DNA of 64,000 nt from Arthrobacter sp. FW305-BF8 (GTDB lineage Bacteria; Actinomycetota; Actinomycetes; Actinomycetales; Micrococcaceae). The DNA lies in NCBI RefSeq assembly GCF_021789315.1, contig NZ_CP084561.1, positions 1,426,001-1,490,000 on the forward strand, in the 5' to 3' direction. The notes beneath the pieces are model-generated. The model was not told the origin of the DNA and did no database searches. It saw nothing but the letters and a program-made list of their open reading frames with translations. This document shows positions 56,191-64,000 of this stretch, piece by piece (within the stretch, counting starts at the first letter, position 1; each line of letters opens with the position of its first letter). The position numbers and the translations under genes are program-made.

Positions 56191-56229
56191 ACAAGGGCTG
56201 GTCCCCGGCGGGGACTAGTCCTTGTTCTT
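56187..56229. terminator. bidirectional terminator between katE and the lipoprotein gene
   Basis: AAGAACAAGGG (56187-56197) pairs with TCCTTGTTCTT (56219-56229; one G-T end pair) with an internal GGTCCCCGGCGGGGACTA hairpin. It overlaps the last codons of the minus-strand lipoprotein gene, so it serves mainly katE. Confidence 0.75.
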
Positions 56230-56760
56230 GCCCCGCCCCTTGTCCTTGTTCCCCCCCGAGCTGCCCTTGCCTGAGTTGTCCTGCCGTCCGCTGTTCGCAG
56301 GAGCCGGGACCATGACCGCTGGTGCGGGAGCCGGGAGCACGACCGCCGGTGCGGTCGTCAGCGAGGGTTTCGGGGCTGCGGTGGGCTTCGCGGCCGCAGC
56401 CGCCTTCGCAGCAGCATCCGTAGCGCCCTTCTTGGCTGCCTGCACTGCCGTGATGAGGTCGGCCCGGACGGAGTTGATCGCGGCCGTTATGCTCCGGTGG
56501 CGTTTGAAGGAGACCTGCCCGGCAGCCGCCGCAGCATCCAGCTCAGAGGTCAGCCGGTCCAGGGACTTCAGTGCGGCGGCGGGGTTGCTACCTGCCGCGG
56601 ACTTGGTGACCTCCAGGACCTGCTGCTGCAACTTTGCCGCCGCGTTTGTCTCGAGTTCCGGGGCGGCACCGGCGCAGCCGGCCAGCCCGGCTGCCAACAT
56701 GCACCCGGTGAGGACGGTGATCGCCCGGCGCCACACGGCCGGTACCCGGCTCGGGCTCAT
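56215..56760 (-). CDS. putative lipoprotein with Lys/Gly-rich tail, partner of an STPK gene
   Basis: The 181-residue product starts MSPSRVPAVWRRAITVLTGC, then LAAGLAGCAG forms the lipobox (Cys at about 28), so it should be a membrane-anchored lipoprotein. A predicted helical domain follows (LQQQVLEVTKSAAGSNPAAA to VQAAKKGATDAAAKAAAAA), then a disordered Pro/Ala and Gly/Lys/Asp tail. No family is recognised; similar STPK-adjacent lipoproteins could be kinase sensors or substrates. Its start overlaps the stop of the upstream kinase by 4 bp, so translation is coupled. Confidence 0.8.
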   Translation of the reverse strand: MSPSRVPAVWRRAITVLTGCMLAAGLAGCAGAAPELETNAAAKLQQQVLEVTKSAAGSNPAAALKSLDRLTSELDAAAAAGQVSFKRHRSITAAINSVRADLITAVQAAKKGATDAAAKAAAAAKPTAAPKPSLTTAPAVVLPAPAPAVMVPAPANSGRQDNSGKGSSGGNKDKGRGKNKD

Positions 56761-57965
56761 GGTTCAACGCTCCGTTGCAGCTCCACGAGATGGTCACCCA
56801 AGGTGCCGCTCACGCTGGGGTAGGGAACGACGTCGGGCATCTCAGCTGAGTTGGCGGCCACGGTCACGGCAGCTGCGCCGCCCAGCAGGGCTGCCGCCGC
56901 AAGGGCCGAGCCAATCCGAAAGCGCCGGCTCCGGGGTTTCGTGCCGGCCGAGCGGCTGTTGCGGCCGGGAGCAGCTGACTTGGCCTGTGTCTTGGCTGTC
57001 GTTCTGGCAGTGGGTTCCGTTTGAGCAGCCCCGACCGGAAGAATCGACGGCGGCCGCGACGGGAGTTCGGGGAGAACGCGGGTGTGCTCCTCGGTCAGGT
57101 CTCCGGGAGCGGACTCCGGTGAAACGAGGGCGTGCCGGAGAGCCACTTCCAAGTCCGCGGCGGAGGGCCGCTCCAGCGGTTCGAGGGCGGTCATGGCCGC
57201 CAGCAGGTGCTGCCATTGTGCGGGCAGTTCGGCAGGGATTTCAGGGGCACGATGCAGCCGGGCAACTGCCGATTCCACCGCGCTGCCCGGATACTCAACA
57301 GTGCCCTTGATGCATTCAAGCAGCACGAGGCCGAGCGAATAGATGTCCGACGCGGGCGAAAGGGGGGAGCCCGTCGCCTGCTCAGGGCTCAGGTACGCTG
57401 CCGTGCCCACCATGGTGCCGGTGGCCGTGAGACGGGTCCCGTCTACGATCCGGGCAATACCAAAGTCCGTCAGTTTCGGCCGCACCGGCTCGCCGGGACG
57501 AACCTGGACCAGGAGAATGTTGGCGGGTTTGATGTCGCGGTGGATGATGCCCAGCCCGTGAACATAGGCGAGGGCGTCGGCGACTCCGGCGCCAATCACG
57601 GACAGTTCGTCGAGCGGAACGCGGCTGTGCCGGATGCGGCTGCGCAGGTCCTCCCCATCCACGAGTTCCATGGTGAGAAAGGGCCTCGGCTGGTCCGGGA
57701 CGCGGGTATCCACGCCGGCGTCGAAGAGCGTGACAAGGCTGGGATGGTTCAGTGTCGCCAGAAGCCGGATCTCGGCTTCCTGCCGCTTGAGTTCATCGGC
57801 ATCTGCGGCCTGGGGGGCGAAGAGCTTCAGGGCCACGTCCCGGCCCAGGTTCTGGTCCCTGGCCGCATAGACCGACGACATGCCGCCGCGTCCGATCACC
57901 CCACCCAGCAGGTAGCGCCCGCCCAATACATCCGTTGCCACCCCGCTGGGCGATTGTTCTGACAC
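56757..57965 (-). CDS. membrane-anchored Ser/Thr protein kinase
   Basis: Residues 1-275 form a Hanks-type kinase: IGRGGMSSVYAARD, Lys in DVALKLFAP, HRDIKPANILL, DFGIARIVDGTR and GTAAYLSPEQATG are all present. A Pro/Arg-rich juxtamembrane region follows, then one membrane helix (RIGSALAAAALLGGAAAVTV, about 350-370) and only about 30 residues outside, so there is no PASTA or other sensor domain. The coupled lipoprotein may supply the extracellular part. A related kinase with a GAF domain lies at 14611, but that one is soluble. Confidence 0.9.
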   Translation of the reverse strand: MSEQSPSGVATDVLGGRYLLGGVIGRGGMSSVYAARDQNLGRDVALKLFAPQAADADELKRQEAEIRLLATLNHPSLVTLFDAGVDTRVPDQPRPFLTMELVDGEDLRSRIRHSRVPLDELSVIGAGVADALAYVHGLGIIHRDIKPANILLVQVRPGEPVRPKLTDFGIARIVDGTRLTATGTMVGTAAYLSPEQATGSPLSPASDIYSLGLVLLECIKGTVEYPGSAVESAVARLHRAPEIPAELPAQWQHLLAAMTALEPLERPSAADLEVALRHALVSPESAPGDLTEEHTRVLPELPSRPPSILPVGAAQTEPTARTTAKTQAKSAAPGRNSRSAGTKPRSRRFRIGSALAAAALLGGAAAVTVAANSAEMPDVVPYPSVSGTLGDHLVELQRSVEP

Positions 57966-58180
57966 GTTGCCGTCCTTATTAGCTCTGGCTCGGTGTTAAG
58001 GATAATACGTGTACTTAGTATTTTGCGGCCCGTGGCTGTCAGGGTGGGGGAGCGGCCCGTCCAGAGGCTCGGGCGGGGCACGGCATCGCCGGCGGCCCGG
58101 CATCTGAAAGTCTCGAGGACTCCCGTGACGCGGACCGCCGACGAAGGTCGGCTATCCCTGTTCGGACAGGTTCCGGACTG

Positions 58181-59887
58181 TTAGGCCTTCTTCCTGCGGA
58201 TCACCAGCAGCGCACCGATGGCGAGCAGGACCAGGGCGAGAGGCAGCAGCCCAGCGTCGGCTCCGGTGTTGGCAAGCGTCTGCTGTTTGGTGGCCATGTT
58301 TCCGTTGGCCATGATTGCCGTGCTCTCCGACGCGTTGACGCCTGTGGTCACCGAGCCGGCGGGCAGGATAGCGGCGCCCGTCGTGGTGGACACTGTGCCG
58401 GCGCCCGTTGCGGCTCCACCGGCTGTGTCGGTTACGGATCCGTTTCCGTCGGTGCCGGTAGTGCCGGTGCCGGTGGTGCCGGTGCCGTCAGTGCCGGTTC
58501 CGTCGGTGCCCGTTGCGGTGCCGTCAGTGCCGGTGCCGGCTCCATCGGTTCCCGTTGCGGTTCCGTCAGTTCCCGTTCCATCGGTACCAGTTCCGGTTCC
58601 ATCGGTTCCCGTTCCATCGCCCGGATCGGTTCCGTTGCCGGTTCCGGCATCCGGATCAGTGGCAGGGGGCGTGGTCACAGTTCCTGCGCCAAGGCCGATG
58701 CCCAGATCGACACCCAGGTCCACGGATGCATCATTTCCCGAGCCCAGCCCGAGGTCGACGGCGCCCTCAGCACCAGTTCCCAAGGAATCCGTGTTGCCGA
58801 GGTTGATGTCGACGACGGCGGCCAGGTCGGGGAGGGTGGTTCCGGTGCCGCTGTTGTTGCCGAGGTTGACGTCGACCAGGGCGGTGGCGTCGGCGGCGGG
58901 AACAACGGCGTCCGTTCCCGACACGGTGGTGTTGCCGAGGTTCACGTCGACCAGGGCGGTGGCGTCGGCGGCGGGAACGACGGCGTCCGTTCCCGACAGT
59001 GCGGCATTGCCGAGGTTCACGTCGACCAGGGCGGTGGCGTCGGCGGCGGGAACGACGGCGTCCGTTCCCGACAGTGCGGCATTGCCGAGGTTCACGTCGA
59101 CCAGGGCGGTGGCGTCGGCGGCGGGAACAACGGCGTCCGTTCCCGACAGTGCGGCATTGCCGAGGTTCACGTCGACCAGGGCGGTGGCGTCGGCGGCGGG
59201 AACAGCGGTGCCCGTTCCGGGTGCCGCGTTGCCGAGGTTGACGTCGACCGCGGCTGCTACGTCAGCGGCGGGAACAGCGGTGCCCGTTCCGGGTGCCGCG
59301 TTGCCGAGGTTGACGTCGACCGCGGCTGCTACGTCAGCGGCAGGAACAGCGGTGCCCGTTCCGGGTGCCGCGTTGCCGAGGTTGACGTCGACCGCGGCTA
59401 CTACGTCAGCGGCAGGAACAGCGGTGTCCGTTCCTGTCACTGCGGTATTACCGAGGTTGACGTCTGCGGCAGCTGCCACAGTGGCTGCGGGAGCAGTCGG
59501 GGCGGCATCCGCCGTCGTGTTGCCGAGGCTAATGTCTACAACCGCGGTGGCGTCAGCCACCGGAGCAACCGTCCCCGTTCCGGTGCCACCGAGATTGACG
59601 TCGACCAGGGCGGTGGCGGCCGGTGCCACGGCGGCAGTGCTGCCGTTCGGGGTACCGGTGTTGAGATCGAGGTCGGCATTGACGCTGACCGCGGAAGAAT
59701 TCGACGGCGCTGGGCCACCCAGCAGACCCAGCGACGTCGAAGCATTGAGGTCCGCCGAGGCGGTTTCAGACGCGATATTGACCGCGCCTGTGGCAGTGGT
59801 ATCCGCGCTCGCCGCGGTTGCGCCGAGAGCCAATAGCCCTCCGGCAAAAAGGGTGCCTAATAGGCCCCTGCGAACTGTCTGGTGCAT
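58181..59887 (-). CDS. LAxTG wall-anchored surface protein with tandem NLGN repeats
   Basis: The 568-residue protein has a signal peptide (LLGTLFAGGLLALGATAASA) and about ten tandem units of 24-25 residues with the core VDVNLGNAA and A(L/V)VPAADA. A Gly/Thr/Asp-rich segment (GTGTDGTGTDGTATGTDG) follows. The C-terminal cell-wall sorting signal is LANTG, then a hydrophobic stretch (GLLPLALVLLAIGALLVI) and RRKKA. LAxTG signals are used by class E sortases of high-GC actinobacteria. The repeats suggest a stalk or adhesive surface protein. CAGGAGA precedes the ATG and pairs with the end of the upstream gene; it lies 87 bp after the secreted PGSSPD protein. Confidence 0.85.
   Translation of the reverse strand: MHQTVRRGLLGTLFAGGLLALGATAASADTTATGAVNIASETASADLNASTSLGLLGGPAPSNSSAVSVNADLDLNTGTPNGSTAAVAPAATALVDVNLGGTGTGTVAPVADATAVVDISLGNTTADAAPTAPAATVAAAADVNLGNTAVTGTDTAVPAADVVAAVDVNLGNAAPGTGTAVPAADVAAAVDVNLGNAAPGTGTAVPAADVAAAVDVNLGNAAPGTGTAVPAADATALVDVNLGNAALSGTDAVVPAADATALVDVNLGNAALSGTDAVVPAADATALVDVNLGNAALSGTDAVVPAADATALVDVNLGNTTVSGTDAVVPAADATALVDVNLGNNSGTGTTLPDLAAVVDINLGNTDSLGTGAEGAVDLGLGSGNDASVDLGVDLGIGLGAGTVTTPPATDPDAGTGNGTDPGDGTGTDGTGTGTDGTGTDGTATGTDGAGTGTDGTATGTDGTGTDGTGTTGTGTTGTDGNGSVTDTAGGAATGAGTVSTTTGAAILPAGSVTTGVNASESTAIMANGNMATKQQTLANTGADAGLLPLALVLLAIGALLVIRRKKA
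58850..59480 (-). repeat. tandem 75-bp and 72-bp coding repeats in the LAxTG protein gene
   Basis: Nearly identical 75-bp units start at 59001, 59076 and 59151 and 72-bp units at 59221, 59293 and 59365, with divergent units on both sides. The DNA identity is higher than needed for the protein, so expansion by recombination is likely. These are in-frame coding repeats with no spacers. Confidence 0.85.
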
Positions 59888-59895
59888 TGTAATGT

Positions 59896-59985
59896 CTCCT
59901 GAAAAGTTGTTGTCAGGTGCTCAGGGCAACCTGATTGGCCGTGTGTCTGCCGCAGGGAGGCAGAAGGGGCCCAACTAGTCAGGAG
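59896..59985 (-). promoter_or_regulatory. stem-loop containing the ribosome binding site of the LAxTG gene
   Basis: In minus-strand sense CTCCTGACTAGTTG (including the TAG stop of the upstream gene) can pair with CAACTTTTCAGGAG (12 of 14), whose AGGAG is the ribosome binding site of the LAxTG gene. The loop is 62 nt. The same arrangement occurs at 39864-39944. Confidence 0.55.
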
Positions 59986-61162
59986 AGGAGCCGGGGCTGA
60001 TGGCCACCGGCGAAGGAACATGCTGAAGGGGGCCGCTGACAGGGACAAAGCCCATGAGCGGCAGGTATTCAAAGGGGCTGTTCAGCCAGGCGGCCGAAGC
60101 GGAAGGGCCGCCGGATGACGTGCCGCTTCCCGAGCCTGAGGCCGGAGCCGGAAGCAGCGCGTCCGGTGAGGGGGTGCGGCCTTCACCGGATGGCGAGTTT
60201 CCGCCGGCAGGAACCTTCGGAGCCGCCCCCGGGTCTGCGGCCTTCGGCGCAAGCGTGTGGCTGAAATGAGCCGGTGATCCGACGGCCGGATGGACAGGCA
60301 GCGCGGACACCAGAGAAGGCCCGGCGGCGAGGCCAAGCGGGGCCTCTGCACTTTCGGGAATTGGCCTGATTTCGGCGAGCTCAACTCCGGGGAGCCGCTC
60401 TGGAACCGCTACAAGGCCCGTCACGACGTCCGTGACAGGTGCCGTCAGAGGGGGCGCCTGAGTGAGCACGTCAGTGACCGTCTCGACGGGCAGCTCGACA
60501 GGGAGGGCATCAGTCACCGGGCTCACGGCGTCGGTTACTGGTTTCACGACCTCGGCTACTGGTTTAACTGCCTCGGCCACCGGTTTCGCGATAGTTTCGG
60601 CCGCGTCCGTGAGCGCCCCATCAGCAACGGAGGCTACGGGGCCGGTGACTCCAGCCAGGGTGTCATCAGGAAGTGTCTCGCCCAGAGGCAGTCCGCCGAG
60701 AGCGGCGTCAACGGGCTCCACAATGGATGCCACAACCGGCGCAACGACGGCGGCGGGTGGCGCTGGCGTGGAAGGAACGGGAGTCACAGGTGGAGGAGCA
60801 ACCGCCGGAGGCTGTTCGGCCGGCGCCGGCGTAACCGTAGCGGGCAAGGATGCCGGGAGGGCTGCCGGGTCGGCGGCCGGAAGCGGCAGGGGAACTACGG
60901 CCGGCGCGGGCTGAGCAGCGGTGCCGGCTTCACGCGCTGTCGCGGAGACCAGCGCGCCAACGGTTCCAGCCACGCTGTCCGTACTGCCTTCGACGGACGA
61001 GACCGTCGAGGAAATGCTGCCGCCAAGCGAATCAGTGAGGTGTGAATTGTCGGCGTCGGCGGCCGGGGCGGATACCGCCAGCCAGGCCGCTGCAGCCGCG
61101 CCAGCCAAAAGCACCGGGCGCAAAGGGCGCAGCGTAGACCACGACAAAGCCGCAATGGTCAT
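59975..61162 (-). CDS. secreted Ala/Val/Pro-rich protein ending PGSSPD
   Basis: From ATG 61162 (GGGGGTG upstream) the product has 395 residues; a start at 61183 is possible. An export signal is clear (LLAGAAAAAWLAVSAPAADA). The body is Ala/Val/Pro-rich, with imperfect repeats EAVKPVAEVVKPVTDAVSPV, and a more ordered C-terminus (FEYLPLMGFVPVSGPLQHVP) that ends with PGSSPD. It resembles the product of the gene at 39939 in signal, composition, length and tail. Function is unknown. It precedes the LAxTG gene in the same orientation and may be exported together with that surface protein. Confidence 0.68.
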   Translation of the reverse strand: MTIAALSWSTLRPLRPVLLAGAAAAAWLAVSAPAADADNSHLTDSLGGSISSTVSSVEGSTDSVAGTVGALVSATAREAGTAAQPAPAVVPLPLPAADPAALPASLPATVTPAPAEQPPAVAPPPVTPVPSTPAPPAAVVAPVVASIVEPVDAALGGLPLGETLPDDTLAGVTGPVASVADGALTDAAETIAKPVAEAVKPVAEVVKPVTDAVSPVTDALPVELPVETVTDVLTQAPPLTAPVTDVVTGLVAVPERLPGVELAEIRPIPESAEAPLGLAAGPSLVSALPVHPAVGSPAHFSHTLAPKAADPGAAPKVPAGGNSPSGEGRTPSPDALLPAPASGSGSGTSSGGPSASAAWLNSPFEYLPLMGFVPVSGPLQHVPSPVAISPGSSPD

Positions 61163-61285
61163 GCTTAACACCCCCAGGTCCATCGAGTGAATCGACGATC
61201 GACTACAGCCTAAGCCTGCTCCAAAGTGAGAGTCCAGACCCGGGAGAATAATTCTTTCGATTTGATGAAGGGCCGCAAGGGCTCC

Positions 61286-62356
61286 TCAGTGGGCATCGTT
61301 CGGATACGCGACACCTAGCTGGGCGCGCACGCCATCGAACAGCCGCATCGTATTAAGGGAGTCCTCCAGCGGCATGACCGGGCTCTCGGTGAGACCTTGC
61401 TGGACGCACCGCGTCACTTCACGAAGCTCGTACGTGTAGCCCCGGCCCATCACCTCGAAGTGTTCCGCTCGCGGCGGCTCCTGCCCGATCCCCACCACCA
61501 GTTTTTTGGGGTTATTGATGGAGCCGAGTGTCTGCAGGTACCCCAGGCTGCCTGCTACCGTTGCGGCGCGGGGGCCATGGGCCAGCAGGGACGAGGTGAG
61601 CTGTGCCTGGGCGCCGTGGTGGTAACCCAGCGTGAGCGCATTCTGGGCGTCCACGCCGTCGTCGTTCAAAGTGCCCATGGCACTGACCGTCTGCGGGAAA
61701 CCCAGGGTGCCGAGGGCCCACAGCAGCGGGTAGACGGTGAGGTCCAGGAGGGCGCCGCCGCCGTCCTGGACGGCCCAGAGCCGGGCGGTGGGAGAGTAAG
61801 GCGCCGGGAAGCCGAGGTCCGCCGTGACCCACTGGACGGTTCCGAGTTCGCCGGAATGCGCGATCTCGAAGGCCCTCTGCATGCTGGGCAGGAAGCGGCT
61901 CCACACGGCCTCCATCAGGAACAGCTTCTTCTCGCGGGCCACCTCGATCAGCTCGGCCGCCTCACGGGCGTTGATGGTGAAGGCCTTTTCGCAGAGCACA
62001 TGCTTGCCCGCCCGCAGCGCAGCGAGCACCACCCGGTGGTGCTGGGCGTGCGGGGTGGCCACGTACACCACATCCACAGTGTCGTCGGCGAGGAGCCGCT
62101 CGTAGCCGTGCTGTCCGCCGTCGTCCCCGTACCCCACGGCAAAACCGAATTCGGCTGCAAAAGCGTCCGCGGTGTGCTGGGTGCGGGAGCTGACGGCGTA
62201 GAGTTCCGCGTCCTCCAGCAGCGCCAGGTCCTGCGACACCAGGGAAGCGATCCGACCCGTGGCAATGACACCCCAGCGCAGCCGGCGGCCTGTGGCGGCA
62301 AGGGGATCCTGGTTGGACTGGCTGAAGAGCCACGGCTTGGCGATCGGCGAGGTCAT
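61286..62356 (-). CDS. Gfo/Idh/MocA-family oxidoreductase
   Basis: The 356-residue protein has an N-terminal Rossmann domain (RRLRWGVIATGRIASLVSQD), the ATPHAQHHRVV region, and the family EKP-type loop in HVLCEKAFTINAREA. The C-terminal beta-sheet substrate domain follows, with MEAVWSRFLPSMQRAFEIA and GGGALLDLTVYPLLWALG, where the GxxxDxxxYP-like pattern matches. These enzymes use NAD(P) to oxidise or reduce sugars, inositol or dihydrodiols such as in trans-1,2-dihydrobenzene-1,2-diol dehydrogenases. The substrate is not predictable. The gene is single, with a repeat-containing promoter region upstream. Confidence 0.9.
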   Translation of the reverse strand: MTSPIAKPWLFSQSNQDPLAATGRRLRWGVIATGRIASLVSQDLALLEDAELYAVSSRTQHTADAFAAEFGFAVGYGDDGGQHGYERLLADDTVDVVYVATPHAQHHRVVLAALRAGKHVLCEKAFTINAREAAELIEVAREKKLFLMEAVWSRFLPSMQRAFEIAHSGELGTVQWVTADLGFPAPYSPTARLWAVQDGGGALLDLTVYPLLWALGTLGFPQTVSAMGTLNDDGVDAQNALTLGYHHGAQAQLTSSLLAHGPRAATVAGSLGYLQTLGSINNPKKLVVGIGQEPPRAEHFEVMGRGYTYELREVTRCVQQGLTESPVMPLEDSLNTMRLFDGVRAQLGVAYPNDAH

Positions 62357-62400
62357 GACGCCATCCTCTCACCCGAGTGCGGGAGCGTTGGGTCAAACCC

Positions 62401-62487
62401 CGCGAAAAGTGAGGAAGGATCGCGTCAAAACCTGCGAAAGGTGAGGAAGGATCGGGGGGAAACGTGCGAAAGGTGAGGGAGGGTTTT
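62401..62487. repeat. tandem 32-bp repeat, about 2.7 copies
   Basis: Units begin at 62401, 62433 and 62465 with the core TGCGAAAGGTGAGGAAGGAT; the third is truncated at 23 bp. GGGTCAAACC before unit 1 matches the end of unit 1. It lies in the 193-bp gap between the ABC-transporter and oxidoreductase genes, 45 bp upstream of the latter's start codon. Confidence 0.85.
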
Positions 62488-62549
62488 CGGCCCGCCCCCA
62501 CCATTCCGTTCGTCTGCGACGCTCCAGCTACGCCGCCGCCGCTGCCTGC

Positions 62550-63257
62550 CTAGACTGCCGCCGGCTCAGCAGCGCGGCCGCGGACGGGCTCCTCCGTCAG
62601 CCTGCCCTGCTGCAGCCGGAACCGGCGGTCCGTCTTGTTGGCGAGCGTGCGGTCGTGCGTGACCACCAGGATGGTGGTGTTGTGGTCGCGGCTGAGGGAG
62701 CTGAGCAGTTCGATGATGTGCTCGCCGGTCTGCTCATCGAGGTTGCCCGTGGGCTCGTCGGCGAGGATCAGCTTGGGTTCGTTGGCGAGGGCCCGGGCAA
62801 CCGCCACCCGCTGCTGCTCGCCGCCGGAGAGCCGGTTGATCCGCCGGCCCTGCTTGTCCGGGTCGAGCTGCACCTGCTCCAGCAGCGCCCGTGCCCGCTC
62901 TGCCCGGACGGACTTCCGCACCCCGGCGAACTCCATGGGCAGCATGACGTTGTCCAGCGCGGACAGGTTGGGGACAAGGTTGAACTGCTGGAACACGAAC
63001 CCGATGTCGCGGCGCCGGTATTCAGTCAGCTTGCCGTCCGGCATGCCTGCCAGGCTCACGCCGTTGACGACGACGTCTCCGCTGGTGGGCTTGTCCAAGG
63101 CACCCAGGAGGGACAGGAGAGTGCTCTTGCCGCTGCCGCTCTTGCCCACGATGGACGCCAGCGTGCCCTGCGCCAGTTCGAAGCTGACACCGTTGACCGG
63201 TTTGATGGTGCGATCGCCGGACTTGAACGTGCGGACCAGATCCTTGACTTCAATCAT
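62550..63257 (-). CDS. ABC transporter ATP-binding protein, MacB/LolD type
   Basis: The 235-residue subunit has Walker A GKSGSGKST (38-46), the Q-loop FVFQQFNLVPNLSALDNV, signature LSGGEQQRVAVARAL, Walker B LILADEPTGNLD and the switch VVTHD. The FNLVPNLSALDNVMLPM stretch is typical of MacB/LolD-type ATPases that power mechanotransmission transporters rather than classic importers. The gene starts 2 bp after the stop of the permease gene, so the two form an exporter operon. Possible roles include peptide, lipoprotein or antibiotic export. Confidence 0.93.
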   Translation of the reverse strand: MIEVKDLVRTFKSGDRTIKPVNGVSFELAQGTLASIVGKSGSGKSTLLSLLGALDKPTSGDVVVNGVSLAGMPDGKLTEYRRRDIGFVFQQFNLVPNLSALDNVMLPMEFAGVRKSVRAERARALLEQVQLDPDKQGRRINRLSGGEQQRVAVARALANEPKLILADEPTGNLDEQTGEHIIELLSSLSRDHNTTILVVTHDRTLANKTDRRFRLQQGRLTEEPVRGRAAEPAAV

Positions 63258-63259
63258 GG

Positions 63260-64000
63260 CTATTCTCCTCGGAGGACTTCGATGGGGCGGATGCGGGCGG
63301 TGAGCAGGGCGGGAACCAGCGCGCCGATGATGGCGACGCCGAACACTGCCGCGATGCCGGCGGCAAGGATGCCGGGGGAGACGCTGGCGGTGACGGAGGT
63401 CAGCAGCTGGGAGGCGCCGCCGAACGGGCCGCCCTGGCCGCCGGGAACCCCTGCGCCGGGGAATCCGCCGGCCGCCCCGGCGAACCCGCCGCCGCGCTGG
63501 CCGGAGGGGGCCGCCGTCGCGCTGGTGCTGGAGCTGACCAGTGCGGAGGCGATGCCGCCGCTGGCGAAGGAGGCGACGACGGCGCCCACCACGCTGCCGA
63601 GGGCCACCAGAACCAGGGCCTCGAGCACGAACTGCAGGCCAACGGTGCGGTTCGGTGCGCCGATGGCCTTGAGGACACCGATTTCGCGGCGGCGCTCGCG
63701 GACCAGCATGACCATGATCAGCAGGATGATCAGCCCCGCGGTACCGAGTGCGGCGATGAACGCCACCATGGAGATGTTCTTGACGCTGTCCAGGGATGTG
63801 ACGGCGGTTTCGAGGTTGCGCTGGCCCTGGGTGACGTCGGCCTTGTCGGTGCCCAGCGCGTCCTGCAGTGCGGTCTTGGCGGTGTCCACGTTCTCCATGC
63901 TGTTGACCGTGACGATCATCGTGGACAGCTCGCCGGGCAGCTCGGCCAGGGTCTGGGCTGTGGGGAGCGTGACGTAGAGGGCGTTGTTGCCGAATGTGGT
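63260..64000 (-). CDS. ABC transporter permease, MacB/FtsX type (5' end beyond window)
   Basis: The frame stays open to the window edge, giving 246 C-terminal residues. Three membrane helices are visible: ISMVAFIAALGTAGLIILLI, VLEALVLVALGSVVGAVVA and PGILAAGIAAVFGVAIIGAL, with RERRREIGVLKAIGAPNRTV between the first two. This is the FtsX/MacB permease pattern with the end of the periplasmic-like domain before it. A Gly/Ala-rich loop (GQRGGGFAGAAGGFPGAGVP) lies before the last helix and is unusual. It ends LLTARIRPIEVLRGE, matching the family. It pairs with the ATPase gene 2 bp downstream. Confidence 0.9.
   Translation of the reverse strand, partial: TTFGNNALYVTLPTAQTLAELPGELSTMIVTVNSMENVDTAKTALQDALGTDKADVTQGQRNLETAVTSLDSVKNISMVAFIAALGTAGLIILLIMVMLVRERRREIGVLKAIGAPNRTVGLQFVLEALVLVALGSVVGAVVASFASGGIASALVSSSTSATAAPSGQRGGGFAGAAGGFPGAGVPGGQGGPFGGASQLLTSVTASVSPGILAAGIAAVFGVAIIGALVPALLTARIRPIEVLRGE

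Noticed and set aside
58850..59480. CRISPR-like array in the 72/75-bp repeats
   Set aside because: Repeats are contiguous, in frame and without unique spacers; no cas genes are nearby.
58218..59978. 586-aa plus-strand frame opposite the LAxTG repeat gene
   Set aside because: The minus strand has signal peptide, repeats and sorting signal in order; the plus frame is a repetitive antisense translation.
62401..62487. CRISPR array in the 32-bp repeats
   Set aside because: Units are head-to-tail without spacers and only 2.7 copies are present.

Overview
The window is high-GC actinobacterial chromosome. The 16S/23S/5S sequences, the gene content (monomeric isocitrate dehydrogenase, DUF6350/PerM, LAxTG-type wall anchoring, a DUF3618/holin-X operon) and the spacer without tRNAs point to Micrococcaceae, most likely Arthrobacter or Pseudarthrobacter. 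This assignment is inference from sequence features; no search was run.

Layout. 1-12 kb: the end of a gluconate uptake/phosphorylation unit (gluconokinase C-terminus, GntP-family permease), a DJ-1/PfpI protein behind a cyclopropane-fatty-acid-synthase-like methyltransferase, a Tat-exported PhoD phosphatase, a secreted Ig-repeat/Excalibur protein, a membrane-tethered DnaQ-like protein whose active site looks degenerate, and a ZIP-type transporter. 12-16.4 kb: a multicopper oxidase and a Ser/Thr kinase-GAF fusion. 16.4-22.7 kb: a complete rrn operon with recognisable processing stems and a terminator. 22.8-25.8 kb: an ISL3-family insertion sequence with 8-bp target duplication, itself carrying an IS110-family element whose 5' non-coding region folds into nested inverted repeats (candidate bridge RNA). 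25.9-36 kb: SDR, PAS-GGDEF-EAL protein, glycosyltransferase plus UDP-glucose dehydrogenase, flotillin with an NfeD-like partner, DUF2945, SQR-like oxidoreductase. 35.4-39.6 kb: a cell-envelope/stress cluster (DUF3618, holin-X, YGEP-repeat protein; divergently PRC-barrel/DUF2382 and MarR) with repeated TAAGCATG palindromes in its control region. 39.6-45 kb: a small triple-repeat peptide gene behind a secreted Pro/Val-repeat protein, a second ZIP-type transporter, DUF4383 and DUF6350 membrane proteins. 44.9-48.8 kb: purN and purH, separated by an MFS transporter on the other strand. 48.9-56 kb: trypsin-like secreted protease followed by an unlisted 58-aa ORF that repeats its YWTPERM propeptide motif, isocitrate dehydrogenase, an SRPBCC protein, catalase HPII. 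56-61 kb: kinase plus lipoprotein, then a second 'PGSSPD-tailed' secreted protein followed by an LAxTG surface repeat protein. 61-64 kb: Gfo/Idh/MocA oxidoreductase and a MacB-type ABC exporter cut by the window end.

Three things stand out. (1) Two loci have the same architecture: a secreted protein ending PGSSPD, an 80-90 nt gap, and a repeat-containing gene whose ribosome binding site lies in or beside a stem formed with the stop-codon region of the upstream gene. (2) The nested ISL3/IS110 insertion and its putative guide RNA are unusually well resolved. (3) Many transcription units end in hairpins built from one shared arm, CGACGGCGGG/CCCGCCGTCG, suggesting a dispersed terminator family. 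Coding density is high on both strands and most long antisense frames are shadows caused by the GC content.
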